NCBI RefSeq assembly: GCF_014905415.1
Contig: NZ_BNEO01000001.1
Location: 558,001-622,000 of the forward strand
Direction: 5' to 3'
DNA: 64,000 nucleotides
Origin: Virgibacillus salexigens
Lineage (GTDB): Bacteria; Bacillota; Bacilli; Bacillales; Amphibacillaceae
The notes below the pieces were generated by a model. It saw only the letters and a list, made by a program, of their open reading frames with translations. It did not search any database and was not told the DNA's origin. Shown one piece after another: positions 35,812 through 45,393 of the stretch. A program made the translations under genes and the position numbers. Numbering within the stretch: the stretch's first letter is position 1; every line of letters begins with the position of its first letter.

Positions 35812-36975
35812 CTATGCTTTAAAAAACTCATGAATAAACTGAACGTAAATATTTATCGTTTTTTCCAGTTCACTGATTTCTACATATTCTATTTCTCCGT
35901 GAGCAGTACGTTGATCAGGACCATGGCAAACGGTTGGTATCCCCATCTCTTTTACAAAAATGCCAGCATCTGTTACTAGTTTTTTCCCTGTTAATGGTAT
36001 TTCCACTTTCGTTACTTGTTTTACCGATTGCTGAAGAGCTGTTACTAGAGGATGATCTTTTGCTATGCGATAGCCATCTCTCACCTTGGTTAACTCTAAA
36101 TGAATACGTACGCCATGTTTATCCGCAATAGTAGCTAATCGTTCTTCCATTTGGTGCTTAACCGCCTCAAAATCGTCATCTGGTCCATAGCGTCGGACTC
36201 CTTCCACACTAGCATACTTAGGCATTTGGTTATAAAAGGATCCACTTTGTATATGGCCAATAAAGTAAGAAGCATAGCCAATATCTTCAATCGCTTGTTG
36301 GTTTAAGTACTTATTTTCAAGTTCTAACGCATGAATGACATCTGCCATAACATGAATAGGGTGTGGTGTTTCAATCGGTGTGAATAATTGGTGACTAGGA
36401 TCTCCCTCTCTTTCGACAACGATATGAAACGTGGCTGATCCCATTTGAGCAATGGTGCAATCGCTTGTTGCTCCTTCCATGACGATTGCTGCATCAGCTT
36501 TTAAATCTATCTTTTCCGCAAGCGCATATAAATCTTCTCCTCTTCCCCCCGGGCTTTCATGCATACTATTCGCAATCACAATCCATTCCCCATTAATAGC
36601 ATCACGAGAAGCATGCAGCATTCTAGCAGCTTCCAAAATACACGCGAGGGATCCTTTCATATCGCATGTTCCACGACCGTATACTTTCCCATCCTTAACA
36701 AATGGGGCTCGATGATCTAAAGGAATGACATCCATATGTCCATTAAAGATTAACTTTTTCCCATCAGGGTTGGTATTTCCTTGAAATCTTCCAATAAGTG
36801 TTGGGTTATTTGGGATGAATTCATATGTTTCTACGTTAAAGCCGACTTCCGTTAGTAATTGTTCATAAAGTGCTGCAATTTCTCTCGTATCACCTGCATG
36901 ATCTTGTATACGTACTAGATTCAGCAGATTGTTGATAACGAGCTCGATATCTGTTTGTTTATACAAATCCGGCAT
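35812..36975 (-). CDS. M20-family amidohydrolase (ArgE/DapE-like)
   Basis: This zinc-dependent hydrolase of N-acyl amino acids or similar amides has 387 residues. FNGHMDVIP and GRGTCDMKGSLA supply metal ligands. The usual DEExGG is replaced by HESPGG in SMHESPGGRGEDL, and a dimerisation lid follows in mid-protein. The ATG at 36975 has GGAGGG 7 bases upstream; the ATG five codons before lies in that site. In the cluster it could remove an acyl or aminoacyl group from an amino sugar acid. ArgE or DapE function is unlikely given the context. Confidence 0.85.
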   Translation of the reverse strand: MPDLYKQTDIELVINNLLNLVRIQDHAGDTREIAALYEQLLTEVGFNVETYEFIPNNPTLIGRFQGNTNPDGKKLIFNGHMDVIPLDHRAPFVKDGKVYGRGTCDMKGSLACILEAARMLHASRDAINGEWIVIANSMHESPGGRGEDLYALAEKIDLKADAAIVMEGATSDCTIAQMGSATFHIVVEREGDPSHQLFTPIETPHPIHVMADVIHALELENKYLNQQAIEDIGYASYFIGHIQSGSFYNQMPKYASVEGVRRYGPDDDFEAVKHQMEERLATIADKHGVRIHLELTKVRDGYRIAKDHPLVTALQQSVKQVTKVEIPLTGKKLVTDAGIFVKEMGIPTVCHGPDQRTAHGEIEYVEISELEKTINIYVQFIHEFFKA

Positions 36976-37002
36976 TATATATCCCTCCATCTGTTTTACT
37001 AT

Positions 37003-38100
37003 CTACCACTTTCGCACATCCGGAACCTCGATGGGAGCCCCATTACGAGTAATTGATTGTTCTGAAAGAATTCCCGGTAAGGTCATTTCAAGTGATTTAT
37101 AGATATCAATCGCTACTGGTCGTTGTTCAAGGATACGATGAACAAAGTCTTTGACCATAAAATAATCGGCTCCCCAATGGTGGGAATCTTTTGCCTCTTC
37201 TGGGAAATCAATTAACTCAGCTGGAAGAAAATCACCATACACATCGGGGAGCGCCAGCCACTCCTCCTTTGATTGCGTATAATCCGTGAGCCAAATCCGA
37301 TGTGTGCCACCAGGTACTCTTGGCGCTTCATAACAGCCTTTTGTACCTTGAAGCGAGTAATATCCCATGTTATGCGGCCGATTAGACACCATATCTAAAC
37401 GGATCGTTATCAGGGCTCCACTTTCTGTGCGACATAGCATCATCGTTGTGTCATCGTTTTCATATGCAGGCTCCGTATGCGATCCCGGGCCCAGACAATT
37501 AACCAATTTCACCCGCTCATTAAACCAATCCAAAGGCGGTCCTAAGCTATGTGTGCCGTACGTACAGCCACGTTTTCCCATTGTTTCTTTACGTCGCCAT
37601 GTTGGCTTCCCATGTTCGTCGTAATGAAGGTAGGTTACATTATGCAAATATTCCCCTTCAGCAAAATATATGTCACCAAATAAACCTGCTCTAACCATGT
37701 TTCGAATAGCGATATTTTCCCGAATATAACAGTAATTCTCTGCCATCATATATTGTGCATTGCTATTTTTAGCAGCTTGTAGTAATAACTTACAGTCTTC
37801 CAATGTAGCAGCAGCCGTAACTTCTGATAAAACATGAATATCTTGATTGAGTGCGTCGATCGCCTGTGCAGTATGAAGTTGCAATGGCGAAGCAATAACA
37901 ACCACATCAATCCCAGCATTTAATAGATCTTCATACGAAGCGAGCGCATACTCAACTTGATATTTATCACAAAAAGCCTGTCGTGCTCTCTTATCCGGAT
38001 CCATAATAGCGACTACTTCTGCACCATCTACCTTGCTAAAATCTTCATGAAAGTGACTTCCTCTACTCGTTCCAGCTATCCCAATGCGTAATTTGCCCAT
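37003..38100 (-). CDS. Gfo/Idh/MocA-family protein, GH109-like features
   Basis: The N-terminal Rossmann domain (GIAGTSRGSHF at 7-17) binds NAD(P) and the C-terminal half is the GFO/IDH/MocA alpha/beta domain. The catalytic EKP motif of sugar dehydrogenases is absent; residues 93-95 read EVT in LSEVTAAATLEDC. A THSLGP block at 183-188 recalls the H-x-LGP region of GH109 enzymes, which are NAD-dependent glycosidases with EVP in that place. It may therefore be a glycosidase or epimerase working through transient oxidation, rather than a net dehydrogenase. It has 365 residues. AGGAGG precedes the ATG. It lies between the dehydratase and the M20 gene. Confidence 0.82.
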   Translation of the reverse strand: MGKLRIGIAGTSRGSHFHEDFSKVDGAEVVAIMDPDKRARQAFCDKYQVEYALASYEDLLNAGIDVVVIASPLQLHTAQAIDALNQDIHVLSEVTAAATLEDCKLLLQAAKNSNAQYMMAENYCYIRENIAIRNMVRAGLFGDIYFAEGEYLHNVTYLHYDEHGKPTWRRKETMGKRGCTYGTHSLGPPLDWFNERVKLVNCLGPGSHTEPAYENDDTTMMLCRTESGALITIRLDMVSNRPHNMGYYSLQGTKGCYEAPRVPGGTHRIWLTDYTQSKEEWLALPDVYGDFLPAELIDFPEEAKDSHHWGADYFMVKDFVHRILEQRPVAIDIYKSLEMTLPGILSEQSITRNGAPIEVPDVRKW

Positions 38101-38122
38101 GAACTTTCCTCCTGCTCATCAA

Positions 38123-39277
38123 TTAATTCATTTCAACAGATTGACGCTTTTCCCATCCGTCTGAAAAGAGTGGTAAAAAATGATTTGGGTGATAAGGATG
38201 TTGTTCTACAATTTGATGATTTAATGCAACCCCCCATCCAGGTTGATCACTAACTGAAATATAGCCGTTTTCTACGTTTATTGGATTGGTTAATAATTGT
38301 TGGGTCCAGTCGACATTGAAATCATCGAATATCTCATGTAAATAAAAATTCGGTGTAGCTGTGTTTAAATGGGCACAAACAACCGAACATAAAGGTCCTT
38401 GGGCACTATGTGGAGCAATGACACCATTACTTGCATGTGTCATCGCAGCAATTTGCTTCGCTGCTGTTATCCCTAAATATTGGGGCTCCAGCTGAATAAT
38501 GTGAACGGCATGATGTGCTAAGAGTTCCGAAAATTGTTCTCTACAATAATAATCCTCCCCGCACGCGATTGGTACTGGACTTCGCTTGGCAACCTCCACC
38601 ATCGAACTTATTTTTTGTGGCGGTACAGGGGCTTCAAACCAGGTTGGTTGAAAAGGCTGCATCGCATCAGCAAATTGCAACGCAGTATGAACACTAAATC
38701 GATTATGACCTTCGATTAAAATATCCACATCTTCTCCCACTGCTTCTCTAACTGCAGCAATAATTTCGATAGCTTCATTAAAATCAGGTCTACTCACAGT
38801 TCGCCAAGCTGATCCAAAGGGGTCAAATTTTAATGCTGTATATCCTTTTTCGATCACTTTCTTTGCGTTATTATAGAAATTCTCCGGTGTTCGCGCCGAT
38901 CGATACCAGCCATTTGCATAAGCACGAAGCTTCGGTTGCACTTTTCCTCCAAGTAATTTATAAACCGGGACCCCTAATGCTTTCCCCATGATATCCCAGC
39001 AGCCGTACTCAATTCCAGATAATGCTGCACCATGAATCTGGCCACCATCAGAGTAGTAATCACGGAATAGTCGTAAGGAATGCTGCTCGACATCGAAAGG
39101 GTCCTTTCCTATCACCAACCGTTTTAACTCATGAACAGCTGCTTCTGTCGTTTTTGCAAATCCGTTAAGCGTTGCCTCTCCTAAGCCGGTTATTCCTTCA
39201 TCTGTTTCAACCTGTGTAAACACCCAATTCTTCCAATTATTACCTGCGATATATGTTTTTACATCAGTAATTTTCAT
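38123..39277 (-). CDS. Enolase-superfamily sugar-acid dehydratase
   Basis: This mandelate racemase/muconate lactonising-type enzyme has 384 residues. The metal ligands appear to be E189 (LIEGHNRF), E215 (WFEAPVPP) and E241 (CGEDYY). The base region is ALKFDPFG, and APHSAQGP supplies the histidine near 290. The overall pattern is near galactonate/gluconate-type dehydratases, which turn an aldonate into a 2-keto-3-deoxy acid. A Glu at the first ligand and GHN after it set it apart from GalD enzymes. The substrate is unknown. It is the likely entry to the SDR-FAH branch of this cluster. AGGAGG precedes the ATG. Confidence 0.85.
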   Translation of the reverse strand: MKITDVKTYIAGNNWKNWVFTQVETDEGITGLGEATLNGFAKTTEAAVHELKRLVIGKDPFDVEQHSLRLFRDYYSDGGQIHGAALSGIEYGCWDIMGKALGVPVYKLLGGKVQPKLRAYANGWYRSARTPENFYNNAKKVIEKGYTALKFDPFGSAWRTVSRPDFNEAIEIIAAVREAVGEDVDILIEGHNRFSVHTALQFADAMQPFQPTWFEAPVPPQKISSMVEVAKRSPVPIACGEDYYCREQFSELLAHHAVHIIQLEPQYLGITAAKQIAAMTHASNGVIAPHSAQGPLCSVVCAHLNTATPNFYLHEIFDDFNVDWTQQLLTNPINVENGYISVSDQPGWGVALNHQIVEQHPYHPNHFLPLFSDGWEKRQSVEMN

Positions 39278-39301
39278 TGGTAACCTCCTATGTCTTCAAA
39301 C

Positions 39302-40591
39302 TTAAAACAATTCTCGTAATACATCCTCCATCGCTTCCAAAGTTACATCAATTTCTCTGTCTGTATGACTAAAGCTAATATGATTCCGTTTCATGTTCAT
39401 CGGCATTTTAAAGATACCTTTTTCGATGAGCTTCTTGCGATAGCGAACATATAGCTCTCCATCATTATGTTGTAAATCCGAATAGTTTTTCGGTCGAAAA
39501 TTCATAAAATATGTTGTCCAAACGGATCCAAATCCTGCAACAAACGCGTCGATTCCTAGTACTTCATGTATTTCCTTTATTCCTTTTCGCATCCTATCTC
39601 CTAAACGGAAGATGTGATCATGTACAGGTTCATTCTCCAGCATTTCGATCGTAGCAAGTGATGCTGCTGTCCCTACTGCGTGACCATTGTATGTTCCTGC
39701 AAACCAAACATCACCACCTGGATTTGTATTAAATCGAGACATATACTCCCTCTTACCGGCAATAGCTGCCATTGGATATCCATTGGCCATTGCTTTTCCT
39801 AAGGTAGTTAGATCAGGGGTAATGCCTGCTATTTTTTGAAAGCCACCAATATCATGACGAAATCCAGTAATCACTTCATCAAATATCAACAAAGCGCCGT
39901 ATTTCGAACAGAGTTCTTTTAAACCACTTAGAAATCCATCTTCCGGCAAAATACAGCCAATATTATGTGGAATTGGTTCAACAATAATTGCTGCTACTTC
40001 ATCATTGTTTTCGATTAAGGTTTCTTCTACATGTTGAAGATCATTAAATGTACATACCAATGTGTTATCAACTGCTTCATCTAGCATCCCGTTAGAACCA
40101 GGATCCCGTTTCCCAATTTTATCCCAATCACTCAACATATTACGTGCTACATAATCATGCCAACCATGGTAACAGCCTTGAAATTTGATTAATTTCCGCT
40201 TCTCTGTTACTGCCCTTGCTAAACGTATCGCATGATACGTTGCTTCCGAACCTGAATTACAAAATAATACTTGTTCAGAGGAAGGAACATGCTGACAAAT
40301 CTTCTTTGCTAATTCGATTTCGAGATCTGTTGTTCCGACACCGAATAAATCCGTTCTTGCAATAGTTTCTGTTACTTTATTGTTCACATAAGGATAATTA
40401 TGTCCGAGAATAAATGGTCCAAATGCGGCTTGGTAGTCTATAAATCTATTACCTTCCACATCTTCCATATAGGCTCCTTCCGCTTTTGTGAAGATTAAGT
40501 GCGGATCCACATTACGAATAGAAGTATGCACCCCACCTGGTGAATAGGCAGTTGCCTCTTTATAAAGCTCTACATTACTCGCTTTGTTCAT
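39302..40591 (-). CDS. Class III aminotransferase, GSA-aminomutase-like
   Basis: This PLP enzyme has 429 residues and resembles glutamate-1-semialdehyde 2,1-aminomutase (YSPGGVHTSIRNVDPHL, then FDEVITGFR, then the PLP lysine in LGKAMANGYPMAA). Paralogues of this kind are common in catabolic clusters and transfer or move amino groups on keto acids or amino sugars. It is not HemL, because hem genes are absent and the context is sugar-acid degradation. The ATG is preceded by AGGAGGT. It is the first enzyme gene after the IclR regulator. Confidence 0.85.
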   Translation of the reverse strand: MNKASNVELYKEATAYSPGGVHTSIRNVDPHLIFTKAEGAYMEDVEGNRFIDYQAAFGPFILGHNYPYVNNKVTETIARTDLFGVGTTDLEIELAKKICQHVPSSEQVLFCNSGSEATYHAIRLARAVTEKRKLIKFQGCYHGWHDYVARNMLSDWDKIGKRDPGSNGMLDEAVDNTLVCTFNDLQHVEETLIENNDEVAAIIVEPIPHNIGCILPEDGFLSGLKELCSKYGALLIFDEVITGFRHDIGGFQKIAGITPDLTTLGKAMANGYPMAAIAGKREYMSRFNTNPGGDVWFAGTYNGHAVGTAASLATIEMLENEPVHDHIFRLGDRMRKGIKEIHEVLGIDAFVAGFGSVWTTYFMNFRPKNYSDLQHNDGELYVRYRKKLIEKGIFKMPMNMKRNHISFSHTDREIDVTLEAMEDVLRELF

Positions 40592-40677
40592 ACATATTAC
40601 CTCCTTTGAGATTAATTATTGAACACGCAGCGTTATGACCTATATATCTACTACATAGATACTACATACAGCGTGAT

Positions 40678-41436
40678 TTACGTTACTGCCCCTAATTCTT
40701 TTGAGACAGCCATGGCCGTTTGCTGCAATTCTTTTACCAATTCATCCAAATTGGTAAATGTCAGCATCGAGGTATGGCCGACAATACTGATAGAAGCTAC
40801 CACTTTGTCTCCATTAAAAACGGGGACTCCGATACATCTGACGCCGATTTCTTCCTCTTCATCTTCGAGGGCATATCCTTTTTCTCGAATCTGCTGTAAT
40901 GAATGTTTTAACTTCGAACTATCTGTAATCGTACGATCTGTATGACGTGTGAGTCCTTTCTGATCAATGAGTTGTTCAAGTTCTTCTTCTTTTAAATAGG
41001 CTGCGATTACCTTTCCAAGACTCGTTATATGAAAATCTGTCCGCAGTCCTGGGAAGGTAGAAAATCGTATAAATGAATTTGGTTCCACTTTATCCACATA
41101 CAACACTTCCCCCTCATCCAACACCCCCAAATGAACGGTATATCCCGTTTTATTCATTAGCTTATTTAAATAAGGCCTTGCTATTTTCACCATATCCACT
41201 TCTGATATATAAGCCATACCTAATTCATAGAGCTTTACCCCAATCTTGTATTCTCCTTTTTCATTTTTCTTGACGATATCATGTGTTTCCAACACCTTTA
41301 AGATTGAAAAAACGGTTGTTTTAGAAATATCTAACGTCTTGTGAATCTCTGTAACGGTATATTTTCTTTCGGGTGATGCAATTAGATTTAATATAGAAAT
41401 AGCTTTTTCCAAAGCCGGTACATTGTATTTAGCCAC
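40678..41436 (-). CDS. IclR-family regulator
   Basis: The 252 residues have an N-terminal winged helix (YTVTEIHKTLDISKTTVFSILKVLE) and the C-terminal IclR effector domain (HLGVLDEGEVLYVDKV, ITSLGKVIAAYL, and GVRCIGVPVF near the end). The start is a GTG with AAAGGAAG 6 bases upstream. It is encoded within the cluster between the permeases and the aminotransferase, on the same strand, so it probably senses the substrate or an intermediate and controls the promoter at 45394-45422. KdgR-like proteins of this family respond to 2-keto-3-deoxy acids. Confidence 0.88.
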   Translation of the reverse strand: MAKYNVPALEKAISILNLIASPERKYTVTEIHKTLDISKTTVFSILKVLETHDIVKKNEKGEYKIGVKLYELGMAYISEVDMVKIARPYLNKLMNKTGYTVHLGVLDEGEVLYVDKVEPNSFIRFSTFPGLRTDFHITSLGKVIAAYLKEEELEQLIDQKGLTRHTDRTITDSSKLKHSLQQIREKGYALEDEEEEIGVRCIGVPVFNGDKVVASISIVGHTSMLTFTNLDELVKELQQTAMAVSKELGAVT

Positions 41437-41470
41437 GATGTTCTTCCTTTCGATTCTTGCTTTTATCTAT

Positions 41471-42295
41471 TTATTTCGTTGATCCATCAGCAATACCACT
41501 TATAATGTGACGCTGTGTAAATATAAAAATGATGATGATAGGAAGGGTAGAAACAGCTGATAACGCCATCAATTCTCCCCAATTTGTTCCAAACTGACCA
41601 ACAAACTGTCGCATTGCTAATGTTATCGGCCATTTACTATTGTCTGACAGCATTGTTAATGAATATAGAAATTCTCCCCAAGCAAGTAAAAAGCTAAATG
41701 CCGCACAAGTTAGTATTCCTGATCTTGCAAGAGGTAGAATAATTCGCAAAAATGCTCCCCACCTAGAGCAACCGTCAATGATTGCTGCTTCTTCTAATGC
41801 CTTGGGCAATGTTAAAAAATGCGTTCGCATGATCAAAATGACAAATGGCAGTGATAATGTCATATTCGCAATAATGACACCTAGATACGAATTCAATAAT
41901 CCTATCTTGGCAAACATCGTATAAAGAGGTAATGCCAACATATTACTCGGAAACATCTGCGTAATTAAAATAAATAAAAGAAACAAGGTGATTCCTTTTA
42001 AATTCTTTCTTGCAATGGCATAGGCAGCAGGTGCAGCTAAGCAGATCGTACCAATCATTGTCCCAAAGCTAATGATCAGGCTATTAAAGAAGTGACGAAA
42101 TATGGCTAGATCACTTCCTATAAAAATGTTTCGATACGCTTCAAAGGTAACATTCTTCGGGAAAAGTGTGGATTCACCAAAGATCTCCGACATTGGTTTT
42201 AAAGACGAGATTACCATCCAGTAGATTGGAAATAAGAATACAGCAACAATTAAAAAACCTACAATAGAGAATAGCCACTTTTTACTACGCATCAC
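41471..42295 (-). CDS. Sugar ABC transporter permease, MalG type
   Basis: The 274 residues form six membrane segments with the permease loop EEAAIIDGCSRWGAFLRIILPLARSG, which contacts the ATPase. This is the second permease of the importer. It starts with a GTG whose bases overlap the stop codon of the first permease. No ATPase gene is present in the cluster, so an MsmX-type shared ATPase is likely. Confidence 0.9.
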   Translation of the reverse strand: MMRSKKWLFSIVGFLIVAVFLFPIYWMVISSLKPMSEIFGESTLFPKNVTFEAYRNIFIGSDLAIFRHFFNSLIISFGTMIGTICLAAPAAYAIARKNLKGITLFLLFILITQMFPSNMLALPLYTMFAKIGLLNSYLGVIIANMTLSLPFVILIMRTHFLTLPKALEEAAIIDGCSRWGAFLRIILPLARSGILTCAAFSFLLAWGEFLYSLTMLSDNSKWPITLAMRQFVGQFGTNWGELMALSAVSTLPIIIIFIFTQRHIISGIADGSTK

Positions 42296-43203
42296 ATTAC
42301 TTCCTCCTTCCGAATAAGATAGAGATAGAGGATCGCTATCATTCCTATTAAAAAGAAGGAAATATTAGAAAGTGCAGCACCTTCTCCAAAACGATACATG
42401 CTAAAGGACAGCTGATATGCGAGAAATGGGATAACCTGGGTTGAATCAGCAGGTCCACCACCAGTCATGATATAGATTAAATCAAATACTTTAAATGTGA
42501 ATATAACCCCGAGCATTAATAGGACGAGAATAGTAGGCTTCATCAATGGGAGTGTAATGTAATAAAATTGCTTTATTTTATTCGCACCATCTATTTTAGC
42601 TGCCTCATAAATACCTGAAGGCAAACCTTGCAGTCCTGATAATAGAATGACCATACTAAATGGGATACTTATCCAAATATTTGCGATAATAATACTAATT
42701 AAAGCTGAATTTGGATTGGTCAACCAATACACAGGCTGCGAAATAAACCCACTCTGAAGCAAGAATTCATTAATGATGCCGTTCTCCCCACTTAACATCC
42801 AACTAAAAACGGTGCCAATAATAATAATTGGTGTCATCCAAGCAATTAATAGGATCGACCGCATCCATTTGTGACCAGGAAACGACTTATTGAATAATAA
42901 AGCAAGTGCAAATCCGATACTTGTTGAAAAAATTATTGTAGCAACAGTAAAGATTAGTGAATTTACAAGGGCTTTACCAAATAGCGGATCTTTTAGTACG
43001 GTAATATAATTTTCAATACCGACAAATGGCTGCTCTCCCTGAATCAGATTACCGATGTTTATATCCTTGAAACTTAATAGAATATTGTACAGAATGGGAT
43101 ACACAAGAAAAGCGAGTAAAAATAAAGCTGAAGGGAGAAGAAATGTATAGTCCTTGAATTTATTTCGATTTAATTGTTTCGCATTTCCAAACTTCTCCAC
43201 CAA
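42292..43203 (-). CDS. Sugar ABC transporter permease, MalF type
   Basis: The 303 residues form six membrane segments with the EAAKIDGANKIKQFYYITLPLMKP loop. It pairs with the MalG-type permease, with which it overlaps by 4 bases. The start is a GTG preceded by GGGAGGGAG. It lies 23 bases after the substrate-binding protein gene. Confidence 0.9.
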   Translation of the reverse strand: MVEKFGNAKQLNRNKFKDYTFLLPSALFLLAFLVYPILYNILLSFKDINIGNLIQGEQPFVGIENYITVLKDPLFGKALVNSLIFTVATIIFSTSIGFALALLFNKSFPGHKWMRSILLIAWMTPIIIIGTVFSWMLSGENGIINEFLLQSGFISQPVYWLTNPNSALISIIIANIWISIPFSMVILLSGLQGLPSGIYEAAKIDGANKIKQFYYITLPLMKPTILVLLMLGVIFTFKVFDLIYIMTGGGPADSTQVIPFLAYQLSFSMYRFGEGAALSNISFFLIGMIAILYLYLIRKEEVM

Positions 43204-43226
43204 ACTCCCTCCCTTTAATAAAATCT

Positions 43227-44453
43227 CTAGTTCCTATTTGACTCCAATAATGGTTGTACTGTTTCTTTCGCCTTTTTCAACGCCTCTTCGGCAGATTGGC
43301 CACCAACTAAAGCATCCTGTAACACAGTATAAATAGCAGTATTGATATCATTATGTTGTTCGCCCCAGCCATATCCTTGAGAATTTTGGATGACATTAGC
43401 AAAGACACGACGTATTTCATTATCTTGGAAATAGGAGTCATTAGCTACATCGTCACTAAATGGGAAATTCCCAGTTGCTTTCAGCCACTCTAATTGTCTA
43501 TCAGGTTCAAGCATGAATTGAATAAATTCCCACGATTCTTCAATCGATTGCCCACTCCCAATGGCAATACTTTCCCCACCGATAACGGACGAATGGGTTT
43601 TATCTTTTGGAATTTGAGCGACAGACCAATTTAAATCTGGAGCTTCCGTCTCGAAAGTAGGTATCATCCATGAGCCGCCGATAATCATCGCAACTTTTTC
43701 ATTATAAAAATCCACACCCACTTCCTCTAACTCTTTATTCACAATTTCTTGCGGCATCACTTTCTTATCAAACATTCGTTTCCACAAATCAAGTGCGCTT
43801 ATCGCATCTGAACTTGTTATATTAGTTACATCACTACCTGTGGACCATAAAAACGGTATCCAAGATGCTGTACCATGCTGCGAATTATGTGCTGAAGCTG
43901 AAAAGCCGTATGATCCATCTTCTGTTAATTCTTCTGCACTGCTCTCTAACTCGTCCCAAGTTGTAGGTGGCTCCGCTACTAAATCTGTGTTGTAAAAAAG
44001 CGCAACCGCATTTGTATGAAGCGGGACACCATAGTACTTGTCATCAAGTTGATGAATCTCTGCAATATTTCCATACATTTTCTCTGCTAATCCAGAATCT
44101 TTTACTTTGTCTGTAACGTCTTCTAGAATGCCAGACTTTGCGTAAAACTGAACTTCATTTATACCCCCGATAACCAAATCAGGCATATCACCACTCGTTG
44201 CACTAATTAAAAGCTGTTGTGTTAACTCGCTATAAGGTACATATGTCAATTCTACTTGGATATCTTCTTGAGACGCATTAAACGCTTCAACACGATCAAT
44301 AAGCTCTGATTCTAGGTTTTCTGACCAATAGTGCCATAGAGTAAGCGTGGTCTTATCTCCTTCTTTAGCTTCTCCTCCAGCATTCTTTTCCTCATTACAG
44401 CCAACCAGTAAAACTAGTCCGATCAACAGAAACGAAAACAATTTTTTCCTCAT
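43227..44453 (-). CDS. Sugar ABC transporter substrate-binding lipoprotein
   Basis: This extracellular solute-binding protein (family 1) has 408 residues. It starts with a lipoprotein signal (KKLFSFLLIGLVLLVGC) whose LVGC lipobox gives an acylated cysteine at residue 19. The mature part has TLTLWHYWSE at its start and DKYYGVPLHTNAVALFYNTD in the hinge region. The ATG at 44453 follows GGGGAGAAGG; an ATG six codons upstream overlaps it. It delivers the cluster substrate, probably an oligosaccharide or sugar acid, to the two permeases. Confidence 0.9.
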   Translation of the reverse strand: MRKKLFSFLLIGLVLLVGCNEEKNAGGEAKEGDKTTLTLWHYWSENLESELIDRVEAFNASQEDIQVELTYVPYSELTQQLLISATSGDMPDLVIGGINEVQFYAKSGILEDVTDKVKDSGLAEKMYGNIAEIHQLDDKYYGVPLHTNAVALFYNTDLVAEPPTTWDELESSAEELTEDGSYGFSASAHNSQHGTASWIPFLWSTGSDVTNITSSDAISALDLWKRMFDKKVMPQEIVNKELEEVGVDFYNEKVAMIIGGSWMIPTFETEAPDLNWSVAQIPKDKTHSSVIGGESIAIGSGQSIEESWEFIQFMLEPDRQLEWLKATGNFPFSDDVANDSYFQDNEIRRVFANVIQNSQGYGWGEQHNDINTAIYTVLQDALVGGQSAEEALKKAKETVQPLLESNRN

Positions 44454-44467
44454 TCGTCCTTCTCCCC

Positions 44468-45334
44468 TCATTTAAATTTGGACCAGTAAACCATCATTTC
44501 TCCAGGGACCATCATTTTGAACTTTTGAAAAGGATAGTTTCGATATAAGTAATCTACAAAGAAAGCAGGACTTTCTGTATTTGATTGAAATAAGTCATAA
44601 TGAACCGGTACTATTAAATCAAGGTCGATTTGTTGGGAAAGCTCGATAGCATCTCGAAAATTCATATTACCAAGTGCTCCTTCATTTGAGCGCTTCCAAT
44701 CCTGACCGTTAATAGGTAAAAAACCAACATCTATAGCGCGTGGTTTCAAAAAGTCAATTAATTCTTTATAAAGTACGGTGTCACCTGCATGATAAATCGT
44801 TTCATTGTTTGTTTCGATAACGTAACCGAGATAGTAATGCCTTTGCTTTTGATCAGTGAAAAAATCTTCATGTTTCGCAGGAACTGGAGTAATGGACAAA
44901 TTAGCGAATTGGATAACTTCGTATGCTAGTGCGGAGTGGATTCGATCTTCATGTATTCCTATCGTTTTTAGCTGTGTGGTAGATGGTGCTGGGCAAATAA
45001 ACGTTGCTTCTGGGGAGCTTTTCATGATTGCTTTTAGCGTTTTTGGATCGAGATGATCTACATGTTCGTGTGTTATCAGAACGAGATTTGCGTGTGTAAT
45101 AGCTTCAGGAGAAATAGGTGAATCGAAGTTTCGTTTTAATAAGTTAGGTGGATAGACTAGACTTTCTTCTTCAATGTAATTGGACAGGTATGGATCGATA
45201 TAACAAATAACGTCATTCACTTTTAGTACTACACCTGACTGGCCTAAATGCCAGAACATTATCGCCCCCTCTGGAACTACTGCATTACTAATTTGCTGAA
45301 CCAAGCTTGGATTACCGGAAGGATTTTGTGACAT
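44468..45334 (-). CDS. MBL-fold metal-dependent hydrolase, UlaG-like
   Basis: The 288 residues have the metallo-beta-lactamase fold with THEHVDHLD (the zinc-binding HxHxDH) and IYHAGDTVLY, plus the early SGVVLKVNDVICYIDPYLS typical of UlaG/YtnP-type lactonases. By analogy with UlaG it could open a sugar lactone, though the substrate is not known. It is the first gene of the catabolic cluster, about 60 bases behind a strong promoter. GGAGG precedes the ATG. Confidence 0.83.
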   Translation of the reverse strand: MSQNPSGNPSLVQQISNAVVPEGAIMFWHLGQSGVVLKVNDVICYIDPYLSNYIEEESLVYPPNLLKRNFDSPISPEAITHANLVLITHEHVDHLDPKTLKAIMKSSPEATFICPAPSTTQLKTIGIHEDRIHSALAYEVIQFANLSITPVPAKHEDFFTDQKQRHYYLGYVIETNNETIYHAGDTVLYKELIDFLKPRAIDVGFLPINGQDWKRSNEGALGNMNFRDAIELSQQIDLDLIVPVHYDLFQSNTESPAFFVDYLYRNYPFQKFKMMVPGEMMVYWSKFK

Positions 45335-45393
45335 TTCATAACCTCCATCTCCAACTATTTGTTCCGTATAAAAAACTATGTTCTTTACACAGA

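Noticed and set aside
39302-40591. hemL (haem pathway glutamate-1-semialdehyde aminomutase)
   Set aside because: It is similar in family, but it lies inside a sugar-acid cluster with no hem genes.
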